Shown here piece by piece: positions 34,890-46,135 of a stretch of DNA of 64,000 nt (position 1 is its first letter; each line of letters begins with the position of its first letter). The position numbers and the translations under genes are program-made. The stretch covers positions 8,747,525-8,811,524 of the forward strand of contig JAJEKV010000017.1 of assembly GCA_021234155.1 (NCBI GenBank), given 5' to 3'. Origin of the DNA: Isoetes taiwanensis (Eukaryota > Streptophyta > Lycopodiopsida > Isoetales > Isoetaceae). Below the pieces are notes generated by a model. The model worked only from the letters and a program-made list of their open reading frames with translations. It ran no database searches and was not told where the DNA came from.

Positions 34890-37755
34890 TCAGCTCTTTA
34901 TTGTCGTTCTCTTGATCTTGAATCGCACAGTTGAAGTGGCGATATGTTGTCTTGTATAAAATTCAGAAAAGTCGAGTCTAAAAGAAAGGAACTTTAGATC
35001 AACGTGTTGCTGTACTGGAAGTTGTGCAATAAAGCCTTCCAACAATGAGGAGTATTCAACCGCTATTGCATCCATCTCGTCTCCCATGTTTGACAAAAAT
35101 TCACCAGTAAGCTGATACGATGCTATCTTCTTTGTTGTAACACCATGGACCCCATTTAGCTGGGCCTCCTTCCGCAGCTTTTGCCTGGCAGCACTCTCTC
35201 CCCTGTGGAAACCAGAGAGTCAGAGCAGTCTGGGTCCTGTTTTAAATATGTACAATAGAATGGGCCCAGGGTCCATTTTACAGCAGAAAAGAATTTCTTC
35301 AGAAAAAACTTTTTTATTTCAAAAAATGTTTATCTGCTTAAAAGGGGTTAAATTATGCTGCCCAGGTAAGAAAAAGTTACCTGGCCTGTACCTCGCGCGC
35401 ATTCTCATAGAGCCGATCTGCAAGACCCCGAAACCGAAGAATAAGGTCAAAGAGGGTAAACAGTGTTTTACAAAGAAGTTGTGAACGCTCTCCAAGAAGT
35501 GCTTTCTCCATTATAGAACTTAGATACTTTTCATGGGCAGCTATAAGCTCATCCAAATCATGAGCTTCCTCCATCTCTTCAAGAAAATTTGCCCAGGAGT
35601 ATTCAAGTACCTCAAACATAATGTAGTATTGTAAATTTGTCACAAAGTGATTCATTTCATTCCGTAATGTCTGGCATCTTCTTAATACTGCTGTAAGTTG
35701 TGACTTTCCGCCACCATCCATGGCACCCCATAGTCGAGCAAGAAGACAGTTGGGCTTCATGGTCTGCCAGGTTGCACTAAGAGCATGCTCTACACGTTTG
35801 AGCCTCCAAAGGAAGTTAAAGATACGAAGGTATCTGCCCATTACAAATTCCGTAAATATTGTTGTCAGAGGATCATGTGCATTATACTCCAATGAGAAAA
35901 CATCCCATCCTCTATCTCCATCATTATGGGGCATCAATTTGACTCTCAGGCGGTCCAAAATATCAGTGTCATCATACTGCGCATTTGATGCTCTAATGGC
36001 ACTTTCCAGCATTCCAGCAAGCTTAAAAGAGCTAACGGTATTAGCGGGTTGAGAAAGATCTGGACCAATCACATCCATCAGATATTGAATAAAATCTCCT
36101 TGACCCAGAAGCAAGTATCTCTTGATTGCAAGACAATGTTCCCTAAATTTATAACGCTCATATATAATTTTAATAAGATGACGATCAATCCTGGCAGCTG
36201 CTTCCACAACCAATGTTTCTAAAGCTTCTGTCTCCCCATACCCAAGCCCACCACCAGAAGAAGCTCCAGCTGCAGCCAAAGCCTCTGCAGCTGCAGTCGC
36301 CCATTCTTCATCCTCACAGCAAACCCGCAAAAAGTTTATAGACTTCCCAGTTCTTAGTATCCGCTGAGCAAGAGGCTCCGGTATAAAGGCAGGAAGCATT
36401 TCACTCTGAAGTTGATAGCCTTCTCTCCATAAAGCTTCTGCTTTTACGGTCTGTGCAACAACAAAGAATTCTCCATATAGATCATCTACCTCTCCTTCAA
36501 GAACCCATCTTCTTACCATTTCAAACAAAGGGGCACAGACCCTACGCAAGAGCCGGCCCATAAAGCTTCTAACAAGCGGGTCCCCATGCTGTGCATGCAT
36601 GTGAATAGCCCCCGCCATTGCCCCACCTCTTAAACATCTGCAGTCATCCACCAAGACGGCCATAAGTCTCATTCTCGCTAGTGGTTCTGCTAGCCACACT
36701 GATAATCTCCGTAATGAAAGATAGTTTCCTGCATGTTTTGCACCCTCATTAGTTGACATGAAAGGTATGGGAATATGAATCTGCGACTCAAGCACTGCCA
36801 TTAAACGATAATAATCAGATAAATCCTCCTGAAGGGAAGCAAAAAATGCCTGGCCAACAGTCCCAATCAATTCCATTGGGCCACGTCCTAAACTCTCTGT
36901 AATATGGTCTTGCACATGTTTAAACAGCCAACCCACCTCGCAGAGTCTTCGAACAAGCACTCTAGTTGCTGATGGAACCTTAAATGCGTTGTCAATGATG
37001 AATCCATCTGCCTCCTTGTCAAACTTGATGTATCTCCCATCAATTCCCTGGCATGCATAGATGACATCCCTTGCGAGTGCCATTTCTGTAACCTCAGAGG
37101 CCTCTTGCGTGAGCTCTATGAATTCCCTTAAAGCCACATTCTTAACACTCTCCGAATCCTTTGACAGAAGTATTACGCCACTGGGTGAACTGCGCTCCAT
37201 GTCAGGCACATGACTTCTATGGAAACCCGTACCTTTAATGCTTCTCTTGCTTGCAGATGCTGGATCCCATAGGCCATTACGACCCGTACCCTTCACATTA
37301 ACATCTGGTAAGGTGGGTAAACCACCAAAAGTGGCTGGCCCAGATATTGTAGAGGTTAGTGGCACAGCAATACCTCGAGTTTCAGCCATTTCTCTACTCT
37401 GATCTTCAGATACTGCTTTCAGTAGGTATAACAATGCCCATCTATTCTCTATGCAACCTGACGTGCTTAAAGCTGTCAACCTTCTATGCATATCTGCAAA
37501 TGTGAGAGCATCTGATGACCTACCTTCGAGCACAAGTTGCCTCTTGATTGACTCTGCCATTGCAGCTTCATCATTAGCCAATGAGGGCACAATCCTACTA
37601 CCAATAATGCGCATAGCATATTTGTAAGCCCTCTGTCCGATTGAATCCAATTCCCTATGGCTGCTTGTAGTTCCATTTTCAGTGGCTTTAGAATTGGCTG
37701 GAAAAATCCTCGATACTAGCTGTTTCACAAGGCTAGATACCTCGTCCCCCTCCAT
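34890..37755 (-). CDS. GCP3: gamma-tubulin complex component 3 (GCP3/Spc98)
   Basis: Subunit of the gamma-tubulin ring complex that nucleates microtubules at the nuclear envelope and cortex. Two coding exons, 37755-35381 and 35202-34890, join in frame at AG/GTAACT...CCACAG/GG. They give 895 residues, slightly longer than typical plant GCP3. The ATG (MEGDEVSSLVKQLVSRIF) fits the family N-terminus. Diagnostic GRIP1 segments include ACQGIDGRYIKFD, GTVGQAFFASLQEDLSDYY, LRRLSVWLAEPLARMRLMAV and GGAMAGAIHMHAQHGDPLV. GRIP2 segments include ILRTGKSINFLRVCC, KRYLLLGQGDFIQYLMD, AIRASNAQYDD, FNFLWRLKRVEHAL and MNHFVTNLQYYIMFEVLE. The C-terminal exon has VDLKFLSFRLDFSEFYTR. No disruption was found. The minus-strand leader lies at about 37756-38100. 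Confidence 0.96.
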
Positions 37756-38890
37756 CTCTACGTTTTTTTAGTTTATAATTACTAGTAGAGAAACCGTTTA
37801 CTGCCATGTGGTTTAGATAGCCACATATCTGCTGTATCTTAAACCTTAAGCAATCTCCTGAATCCATCTCCTACGTAACCTAAGTTCTTGCACATATTTC
37901 TCATATCTAAACAAGATCACGCGATAGAAGAGCAAGTGGACAAACCGAAAAATGGATGGTACGGGCAAAAGAGCGACCTGTGTGAAGGCCGAGGCCTCGA
38001 ACGGGAGCAAACGAAGCTTGTATAATGCTGCAACGCATTGGCGGAATCCCTACGGCGCCCACTTTGCTCTATGTTCCCGCTAAACTGAAGCTACTTAGCT
38101 GGGTGTAAATAAAGCTCGGGGCCAAAATACCATAAGCCCTGAATTTTCTTTTCCTTCGCATAAGTTAACCCATTCTCACATAGTGGTCCTCTAAACATGC
38201 TTGCATGGCATGTCCTATCATTATCCACGTAGCATTATGAGGCCTCTTCAACTTATTTGGAAAGAATTGTGCAAATGCAATTATTATAATTATGAGACGT
38301 AACCCTTTAACTAGACTAGAATCTTTATCTAACATATAATTATAATAGGGAAGATAAAGGGGCAGCTTAGGTGTATGTTTTTTATGTAAAAAATTATGAT
38401 TTCAATTGGACACGTTAGTTTTTTCTGGAACGTAATAAACACTATCCTGAGATTACTGTTAAATTCTGTGTAAATCAAGACAGAATATCATGTCCACCAT
38501 TACAGAATTTTTCTTCCATTACATAATTTTCACACATTAAACTATTACATTGATATCACACATTAAACTATTTCACAGCTCCAAATCCAGAAGTTCCAAC
38601 TGAGTTACACATTAAACTATTACACATTAAACATTAAACTATTACATATCACTGAATTAAACTATTACAACTCTAAATCCAGAAGTTTCAACTGAGTTCA
38701 ATTGAGATCAAATCAAGAAATTACAAGAAGTTCCAACTGAGTTCAACTGAGATCAAATCCAGAAATTACAAAAATGAGTTCAACTGAAACTCATTGTCAT
38801 CCCAAAATTACAATAGTTTATAAGTCGTACATATCGAAGTTTACAACTACTATATGTCTAGAAGTTCGAAAATACAGAATCTACAATCTA
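37756..38890. other. GCP3 promoter region and AT-rich repeats
   Basis: The first 350 bp are the likely GCP3 leader and promoter, with no clear TATA box called. From about 38520 to 38800 the sequence is low complexity. ACATTAAACTATTACA recurs several times, and a unit containing GAAGTTCCAACTGAGTTCAA and ATCAAATC is repeated about three times. Confidence 0.5.
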
Positions 38891-38893
38891 CCA

Positions 38894-39338
38894 CTACTTC
38901 TTCATCACAACTGCAAAAATAACCTGTAAAAGCTGATTTGCATTGATACCTAGATTGAATGTACAACTTGTAAACATTTGAGAATTACTCATAACCTGCA
39001 ACGGGTACTTTCCAAGTGCCCGTGCACCCTCCGGGCAGTCCACACTAAGCTGCTTATAGAAATCTTCATCGTATTCATTCTCAACCAACTCACAATACAC
39101 TTTATCTCCATCACCACTGACTATCTGACCAGAATTGACAACAAAAAGTTGTTGAGCTGACTGATTATCCGACTTTGGAGCCACAGATACAGGTAAAATA
39201 TTTTCCTGTTGCATCATGTCTGCAGGTCGCAAAACTCTTGAAGACGATCCCTGCACAGCTGCATTCTTGTCTGACTCCCCAAGTGCAACTCTAGAACCCT
39301 GCCAGTAAGTTGACTTTTAGAAACCTCATCTGCAAGTA
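38894..39338 (-). other. unassigned ORF downstream of the recombinase gene
   Basis: A minus-strand reading frame (39256-38894) of 120 residues with no recognised domain. It is preceded by an acceptor-like TACTTGCAG at about 39331-39339, so it might be a terminal exon of the recombinase gene. In-frame joining could not be shown. Confidence 0.25.
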
Positions 39339-39339
39339 C

Positions 39340-39530
39340 AATAATTCGTTATGACAGAATATATAATAAGAAAATGTAAAGACGTAATAAAACAATCATT
39401 ATGACAGAATACTACGACAACAACAAAATTATGACAGAATTACAACTACAACAAAATTATGACAGAATTACAATTACAACTAAATTATGATAGAATTATG
39501 ATACAATTATGACATAAATGATTCATTTGA
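39340..39530. repeat. AT-rich degenerate tandem repeat
   Basis: A unit close to AATTATGACAGAATTACAAC recurs about seven times between the recombinase gene and the downstream reading frame. Confidence 0.6.
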
Positions 39531-40571
39531 TAGAATAATATTGAAATTCATACTAGAAAGCACATTTGTAAAGCTTCTTGTCGTGCCATCAGCAAGAAGA
39601 TCCATACATGCATTGATCTTCAAATCAAGGTTCCGATCATACCTGCAACAAACACTAATAAGAACCCTAAACCAAACAACAAAAGCAGAAAATAAGATCA
39701 ACAAAAAATATACTTACTTGTTATAAGAATTGGGGTTCTTATGGCCCCTAATGCTCATCCCGACCTCCACTTGAACATTTGTAGCTGACAAACGAGAAAC
39801 CAAAGACACGCGTCCGCTCTTATTACAGATTTGTGTCTCAGGACCAATGACACTCGCCATTACTTTCAACCATTTAGATATGTTATTTGTTCCGACAGGT
39901 ATAACAACATACCATACCTAAAAAACACATCCAATTGAATTGATATTATAAGTAAAAGAAACTTGACATAACATGTGACTTACATTTTCTCTAGGATGCA
40001 AAATTGGCTGAAGAAATAATGCCCTCGCCTTGGAATCCTGCTCCTTTGCTGGTAAATGGTGGACCTATTGTTTGTAGGTAAAAATAAAATTAGACTCATG
40101 CGTCCAAACAGGTTTACGGAAGTTCCTCTCATCAAACTCTATAACTGTAGGCTGATAGTTTTTACTTATTCTCTCGCCATACTTAATGATTTCACCACCC
40201 ATATCAGTACCCAAGCACACGTCACAATCCAAGACAACGGCAACCCCTTTGCTCCCCTAATCCCAAACCTCGTAAGCATATAATATACTAAACGTCTGAT
40301 GCAGCCTGACGTATGAGTTACTTGGTGATCTATATCAGCCAAGATCTCACGTTCTTCAACAAAGGTTATTGCTGGAGCCTTATTTCTGGGTCTATCATAG
40401 TTTCCCTCCTCCCTTGTCTTTTTTATAGCACAAATAAAAGCCTCACGGCTGGTATTGAAAACCGGATCATGTAAAATCTCAAATGGTATCTCACGTATCC
40501 CTGTTTCTCCCTGAATTCTCTCCCTCTCCCTTCTCACTATTCTACCAATTCCATGGAACAAACAACTTAAC
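39507..40571 (-). pseudogene. Crypton-like tyrosine recombinase gene, one broken exon
   Basis: The first visible exon starts after TTTGTTTTAG at 40571 and reads ...IRRLVYYMLTRFGIRG, matching the conserved core entry of Crypton/DUF3504-type tyrosine recombinases. A one-base frame change near 40230 leads to LGTDMGGEIIKYGERISKNY. Three further exons splice in frame with GT-AG borders (40064-39984, 39917-39718, 39642-39507). They carry VWYVVIPVGTNNISKWLKVM, NKSGRVSLVSRL and GHKNPNSYNKYDRN. The R and H..Y residues fit the catalytic Arg, His and Tyr of the family. Such enzymes cut and rejoin DNA, or can be domesticated. Short introns plus one frameshift suggest a recently decayed or mis-sequenced gene. 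Confidence 0.6.
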
Positions 40572-40621
40572 CTAAAACAAAAACAGAATATTAAAATTTG
40601 CACCAAAAAAAAAGTTACATA

Positions 40622-41727
40622 AATGATATTACTTTAAAAAATAAAAAAAATAAAATAACTAGCAGTTTCGCAGGCTTGGGGGGAAGATTGGGTGAAAAGA
40701 TTGGGGCAAAAGGTGGAATCGACAGTCCAAGAACTTGCCAAGGTATGTAGTTTCAATGGATAAGATAATTCTGTGAATTTTGTGTGCAATTTAAACTAAC
40801 TTAACATTTAAATTTAATATAACCAATGATCCCTCTTGTCCATGTCAATATAAAAGTGAGATCGGGGATAGATATATAAAAATTTAAACGTACATTGAGA
40901 CCATCAAAGGCCATGGGACGATAAAATGAACGATCAAGTGATGTATCATTCAAGCACAAAACAAAACGAAATAAAACAGGACCAAGAAGTAAACCAAGAA
41001 AGTGTCACCAGCCATAACCAAGCTCAAGATTATACAAGTGTACATATGGCAAATCTTATTAAATAGTTATTCCACAAGCATCCATTACCCGTTTAAACTT
41101 TGTGTGGCAACATCTATTTTAGCATAAATGCTAATCACAAATGTAGGTATAGGCGAATCTTGAAGAATAATTTAGCACTCATAGCAAAGTTTACATGGGA
41201 CTAAAACAGTGATATGCACACATGAAGTTATTTATAGGGAAGGTTTAAGCTAATTTTATAAGCTTAAGGGAGTACTTAGTTTGTAGTTGCTATTTTGGAT
41301 TTTCTTTTTGGTTTTGGACATTGGGATATTTTTGCACTAAAGTTCAAGTTTCGGCATATGCTTGGCATTCAAATTTTAGGGTTTTGTTATTTTCGTGAGG
41401 GTTTTTCTTGCCTTTCTATCTGTGGTTTGGTTTGCCTTGTAGCAATTTGGCCATGACTTTGCTAATTCCGAGGATGTTCCTATCATTATTTAGGTATGTT
41501 TATTTGTGTTTTGATGGCGATGACGGAGTACGGGCTATGGCTTGTCTTCCCTTGCAAGTCAGCCTGGAGGAGATATACCTGCAAATGGCACAAATATAAA
41601 TTAGCCAGTTAGTATATGGTTATGTAATTGTTCATTACCATATTTGTGGTATAGTCTAGAACATTTTGGATGCGCTTGAAACAAGGTGTTGCGCACGGAG
41701 GATTGCCCTCCAGTGGACCGAGGGTCT
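40622..41727. other. intergenic, no gene recognised
   Basis: Plain AT-rich sequence ending at the target-site duplication of element 2. Nothing recognisable was seen on either strand. Confidence 0.4.
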
Positions 41728-41732
41728 GTTTT
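41728..41732. repeat. target-site duplication GTTTT, left copy
   Basis: Directly precedes the TG of the left LTR and is repeated exactly at 58814-58818. Confidence 0.93.
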
Positions 41733-43366
41733 TGTGACGCTCCCTGCTAAACATACGGTACCCGACCGTACACGCTGCAGGAAATCCCCCGTCCGGCTCA
41801 ACAACCGCACAGGCCCTCCGTCTATCCCGCACTCTGGGATCTCCGTAGTGTGGGAAGGGGACACGAAGGTGTCTTGCGCGCCCTTCCCCTATGGGCTCCT
41901 ATCACAGCGGAAGCATAAACACGTCAGAACTAGCAATACAATACAATATGCTACCCCGAGGGTAGCTCAACTGCACATCCATAGATGCAAAGAACATAAT
42001 CATATACCATAAAACATGAGAGCTCCTACCCGTGGCTCTGACACATAGGGTAGTCGATCGAATTGGATAGGCCTCAAGATAGAGCGCACCAGAGTCATAA
42101 CAATGGCGGGCTGGCATAAGACAATGGCTAGGGTTGACCACTCCATCCGCCCCTCCATTGCATACTTTGGATGGGCTAGATCAAGTCGTGCATGACTCTA
42201 ACCTTCCGGATCACGTAATCCCATGGCATCACCCATCGGGACTACTCCGTGTTGCATCTCCCCGGGTCCGGACGAGGTAGGAAGGGTTGCATCTCCCCTT
42301 CCCGGGGTCTAGAGGCTCCATGGGCGGCTAGAGAATCGTGACGACACACGATTCGTACCCGACTGAACCCCCCAAAACAAGAGCCAAGCTGACACTTGCA
42401 ACTTTTGAGAGGCAAGGCGACACCATTGCCCCAGGAGGTGTCGGACCCATGCTCGGCCCACACGAAGTGACCGACCATAAGCCTAGCCCACTAAGGGATC
42501 CCCCGAAGCCCCCACTCGGCAGGGATCCACCCTCCATCTTGCCTCTAGCCCCGTTATGTGGTGCTGAGTCACATCATAGCCTCCATAGCCCAGTGGGTTC
42601 CTATGCACAGGCCGCAACTAATAGGAACTAAGGGATCTACACTAGGAGCATACTACATATGGCCCTAGGTCTCTACCCCCCCGTCCCCATACAAGAGGAG
42701 CAACATGATCAACCAATATCACATACATCACACCATGATCAATATCAATATCATATGAACATCTTAACCTAATCATACATAGCTAACTAACAGTTAGGGT
42801 TACTTGATTAGGGTTCGAGATGTTCAACAAAGGATCTAGGGTGGCTCTACTCTAGATACGAACTACTAACCCATCTGGAGTGCTAACTTCTAGATGAACT
42901 AACATGAACTCTACTCAACCTACCTCCTCCAGAAGCGCTTCCTCCCATCCCTGGCGTCTCCATGCTCCTTGACGTGGGTCGAAGGCTTGCTCCCTCTACG
43001 ATCATACACACCTTCCAGGGGCTGCTGCTCCAGGCTAGACTATGACGAACGGTGCTCGAAACGGGGTTTCGGGCACGTGGATGAGAGATCAGGTGCTAGG
43101 TCAGGGAAAAGGGTCTAGGGTTAGGGTTAGAGCCAATATAGGTGTGGGTCCACATCACTACTAGGATGAGGCCGTGTGGCGGTTGCTCCAATAGGATAAG
43201 GCCATGTGGAAATGGGCCTTATCCTAAGGTTATCTAAGTTAAACAATTAACTTAGATGTGCGCCCTTGCCACTTTCTGAGGCATACAAGGCTACCTAGGT
43301 AGACTTGTATGGTGACGGGTCCAGGAATATACGTATTTATGGCGTATATTCCCTTGGAACGTCACA
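41733..43366 (-). repeat. 3' LTR of element 2
   Basis: Begins TGTGACGCTC and ends GGAACGTCACA. Near the right end (the U3 tip on the minus strand) the arms GGAATATACG (43324-43333) and CGTATATTCC (43343-43352) form a 10-bp dyad with a 9-nt loop. Element 1 has the same dyad at the same place. It preserves the uninterrupted site that the Helitron hit in the other LTR. Confidence 0.95.
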
Positions 43367-43380
43367 TTCTCCCCCCCTTA
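43367..43380 (-). other. polypurine tract of element 2
   Basis: The minus strand reads TAAGGGGGGGAGAA immediately before the 3' LTR. Confidence 0.85.
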
Positions 43381-44165
43381 GGACAATGTTGTCCCCAGCA
43401 TTGCGCTAAGGTGACGAGCCTATCTATCCTGCAAAACAACATAAGATCATACACTTAAGTTTAATTTAAACGATCAGCTTCCTATTAAAGTTAAATGTCA
43501 AAATTTAGGCTATATTTGTACTTATACAAAGTTATATAGCCTTAACAAGGTTACTTCTTACAATAATCCAAAACATTATTATAAAAGTTCTTCTCGTAAT
43601 GCGCCCCACCTCGAAGCTCCTTCTCACTTGCCTGCACATGGAGCACATTACGTTAGTTTAATTAATAAGTTTGTGGTTTTAGGGGACCACCCCCCTTACC
43701 AATACCTAGCACTCGATCATGGCCCTTTCGGATTTGAGCTTAAGGACCATTTAAGATGACCCCATCATTGCCCATGATCAAGTGCTACCTTGTACTCGGT
43801 TACCCGGTGCCAAGTACCCCTAGTGCATCATGCCCCAAGGGTTTTAAGCTAGGGAACGTCTCACGATCCCATCATCGCACATGATCACTTTAACCTTCAC
43901 CATGACCCCCCTATGGCCAGGTGTGCGAACCCCACATCGTGGCATAGAGAGCATCCGATCGATGTCTCATCATCGCACACCATGCCTTTCCTCGCTCTCT
44001 CGCATGACCCTATTGGTCATGCGCACCTCTTGGTGCATGTTGGCCTAGAGAACGCCTTAAAGGCTTATCTCATCATCGCCCACATGTTCCAAGATTCTGG
44101 CTTATGTATTCCACTAGCTAGAATACATCTGCCAGAACTAGAGGCTAACTAAGAAACATACTAAG
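43381..44165. other. element 2 non-coding spacer before the 3' LTR
   Basis: Between the chromodomain stop and the polypurine tract. It contains several CATCATCGC-like short repeats but no recognisable gene. Confidence 0.55.
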
Positions 44166-45560
44166 CTAACCTCCTGGCAAGTCGGGGTCGACCAAGTCGG
44201 AGATGACTCGCCCATCAAACTCCTTCATAAACTCTGGGTATTGCTTCTCCAAATCCTGCTTCAATACCCATGTCGCGTCTTCCACGGGCAAGTGCTTCCA
44301 CTTGACCAAATACTGGATGAACTGAGACCTCCTCGTCTTCTTGAATGACTTATCAAGAAGTAACTCAGGCACAATTTCAACCTGCTCCTCAGTCATTTTC
44401 AACAACGTTGGAGTATCCAAAACCTCATCAGGATTAGGATTGTGCCTTTTCAATAAACTTACGTGGAAAACCTTGTGAACTTTGAGATGGGCGGGAAGAT
44501 CCAACTTGTAGGCTTGGGAGCCCACTCTCTCCAAAATCTTGAACGGACCAGCCCATCGAGGGGCAAGCTTCTTGCAACTTCCAATCCGAAGCTTAGCTTG
44601 CTTGACCTTGATCTTCAACCACACGCTATCGCCTACCTTGAACTCTCTTACGGTCCTGTGCTTGTCGGCTACACTCTTCTGCCGACTTCTTGCTGCTAGG
44701 AGGTAACCTCTCACTTCTTCCACCAACTGCTGCATATCTCCTAGCATTTGTTGGGACACTTCAACCTTAGACACGGGGTTGTGCCAAGTGTCCTCTGAGA
44801 TGACTCCTGTTTGGCACTATTGTAGGCGAATTCCACCAAGTGGATGTACTCATCCCACTTGGACTGCTTATTCCACACAAAGCTTCTGAGCATGTCTTCC
44901 AAGATTCGATTTGTCCTCTCCGCCTGACCATCTGTTTGGGGATGATACGCTGTGCTCATGGAGAGCTTCGTCTGAATGGTGCTGAAGAGGTCCTGCCAAA
45001 AAGCACTCATAAACTTGGAATCTCTATCAGATATTATCTCCCGAGGCATGCCATGGAGCCTAAAAATCTCCTTCACAAATAGCTTGGCAGTGTCTAATGC
45101 TGTGTCGGTAGTTCTACAAGGCACAAAATGTGCCATCTTAGATAATTTGTCTACTACGACCATCAATGCATCCTTGCCTCGAAGAGTCTTGGGAAGTCCT
45201 GTGATAAAATCCATACTTACCACTTCCCGCCTTCGTGATTCTAAGCACCGCTAGAGGTTCCAAAGCTCCCGGAATTTAAGCTGCTCCGCTTTGGTTTGCC
45301 GACACAACCGGCACTCACACGAATATATCTTGCTATCCGCTTCTTCATTCCCGGCCCGAAGTAGCTACCGAATCTTGAAGTAGGTCTTCATAAAACCTGC
45401 ATGCCCTCGCTATTGAAATTTGTTGTGTGTGTCGTGAAGGATTAGCTTCCTTATACCCGACGATTCGGGCACACACAACTTATCTTTATGGTACAACAAG
45501 TTGCCTTCCTTCTTATAATGCTTGAAGGCTTCTCGTTCCTTATCTGTTTCTAGCCTCCCC
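44166..45560 (-). pseudogene. element 2 integrase with chromodomain
   Basis: The zinc-binding region (about 45560-45290) is present but frameshifted (HYKKEGNLLYHKDKLCVP, GHAGFMKTYFKIR). The catalytic core is open from 45223 to 44741. [24 protein letters not shown] and [20 protein letters not shown] supply the D, D and E residues. A frame change then leads to 44774-44166, which has WAGPFKILERVGSQAYKLDL and HLKVHKVFHVSLLKRH. A chromodomain follows (FIQYLVKWKHLPVEDATW, with PELLLDKSFKK before it). It integrates the cDNA; the chromodomain is expected to read histone methylation or other heterochromatin marks. Break points coincide with CG-rich sites. Confidence 0.92.
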
Positions 45561-45611
45561 GAGAGGCTTTCCCATACCTCCTTGAAATCACCATCAAATG
45601 GTAATGTCTCC

Positions 45612-46135
45612 TCAATTTTCTTGCCATACCCACTTTCGAAAGAGTTGATATAGCATTACAATGAGTTTCGCCTCAAGGGGTCTTCTAGAAAGAGCATCGG
45701 CGACCACATTCAACTTACCTGGCTTATAAGCAATCTCAAAATCATACTCTTCTAGGAATTCCATCCACCTCCTTTGCCTTAGATTAAGGAGTGGTTGGGT
45801 AAAGATGTATTGGAGGCTCTGGTGATCAGTATCTAACTGAAACTTCCTCCCAAGCAAATAATGCCTCCAAATACGAAGAGCTCGACAATGGCTAGAAGTT
45901 CCCGATCATGGGTTGGATAGCCGCTTTTCGGTGTCGTTCAACTTCTTGGAATCATAAGCTATTACTCTTCCTTCTTGCATAAGGACTCCAATTGCCGCTA
46001 TCTTACTTGCATCTGTTGCTACTATCTTGTCCTTGTCGGATCTCGCGAGAATCCTAGCACCGTGTTTGTTGTTAAGGCCTCCTTAAGCTTTTCAAATGAA
46101 GCTTGAACATTTTCTAACCAATGTGTTCCCCAATC
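45612..46135 (-). pseudogene. element 2 RNase H
   Basis: Continues from RT after a frame change near 46135. Pieces in shifted frames read KDKIVATDASKIAAIGVLMQ (with the first catalytic Asp) and RVIAYDSKKLNDTEKR. The open part at 45857-45612 has [32 protein letters not shown] and [10 protein letters not shown]. RNase H degrades the RNA strand during cDNA synthesis. Confidence 0.88.

Noticed and set aside
35720-36052. Plus-strand ORF of 110 codons
   Set aside because: It lies wholly within the GCP3 coding exon on the other strand and has no domain.
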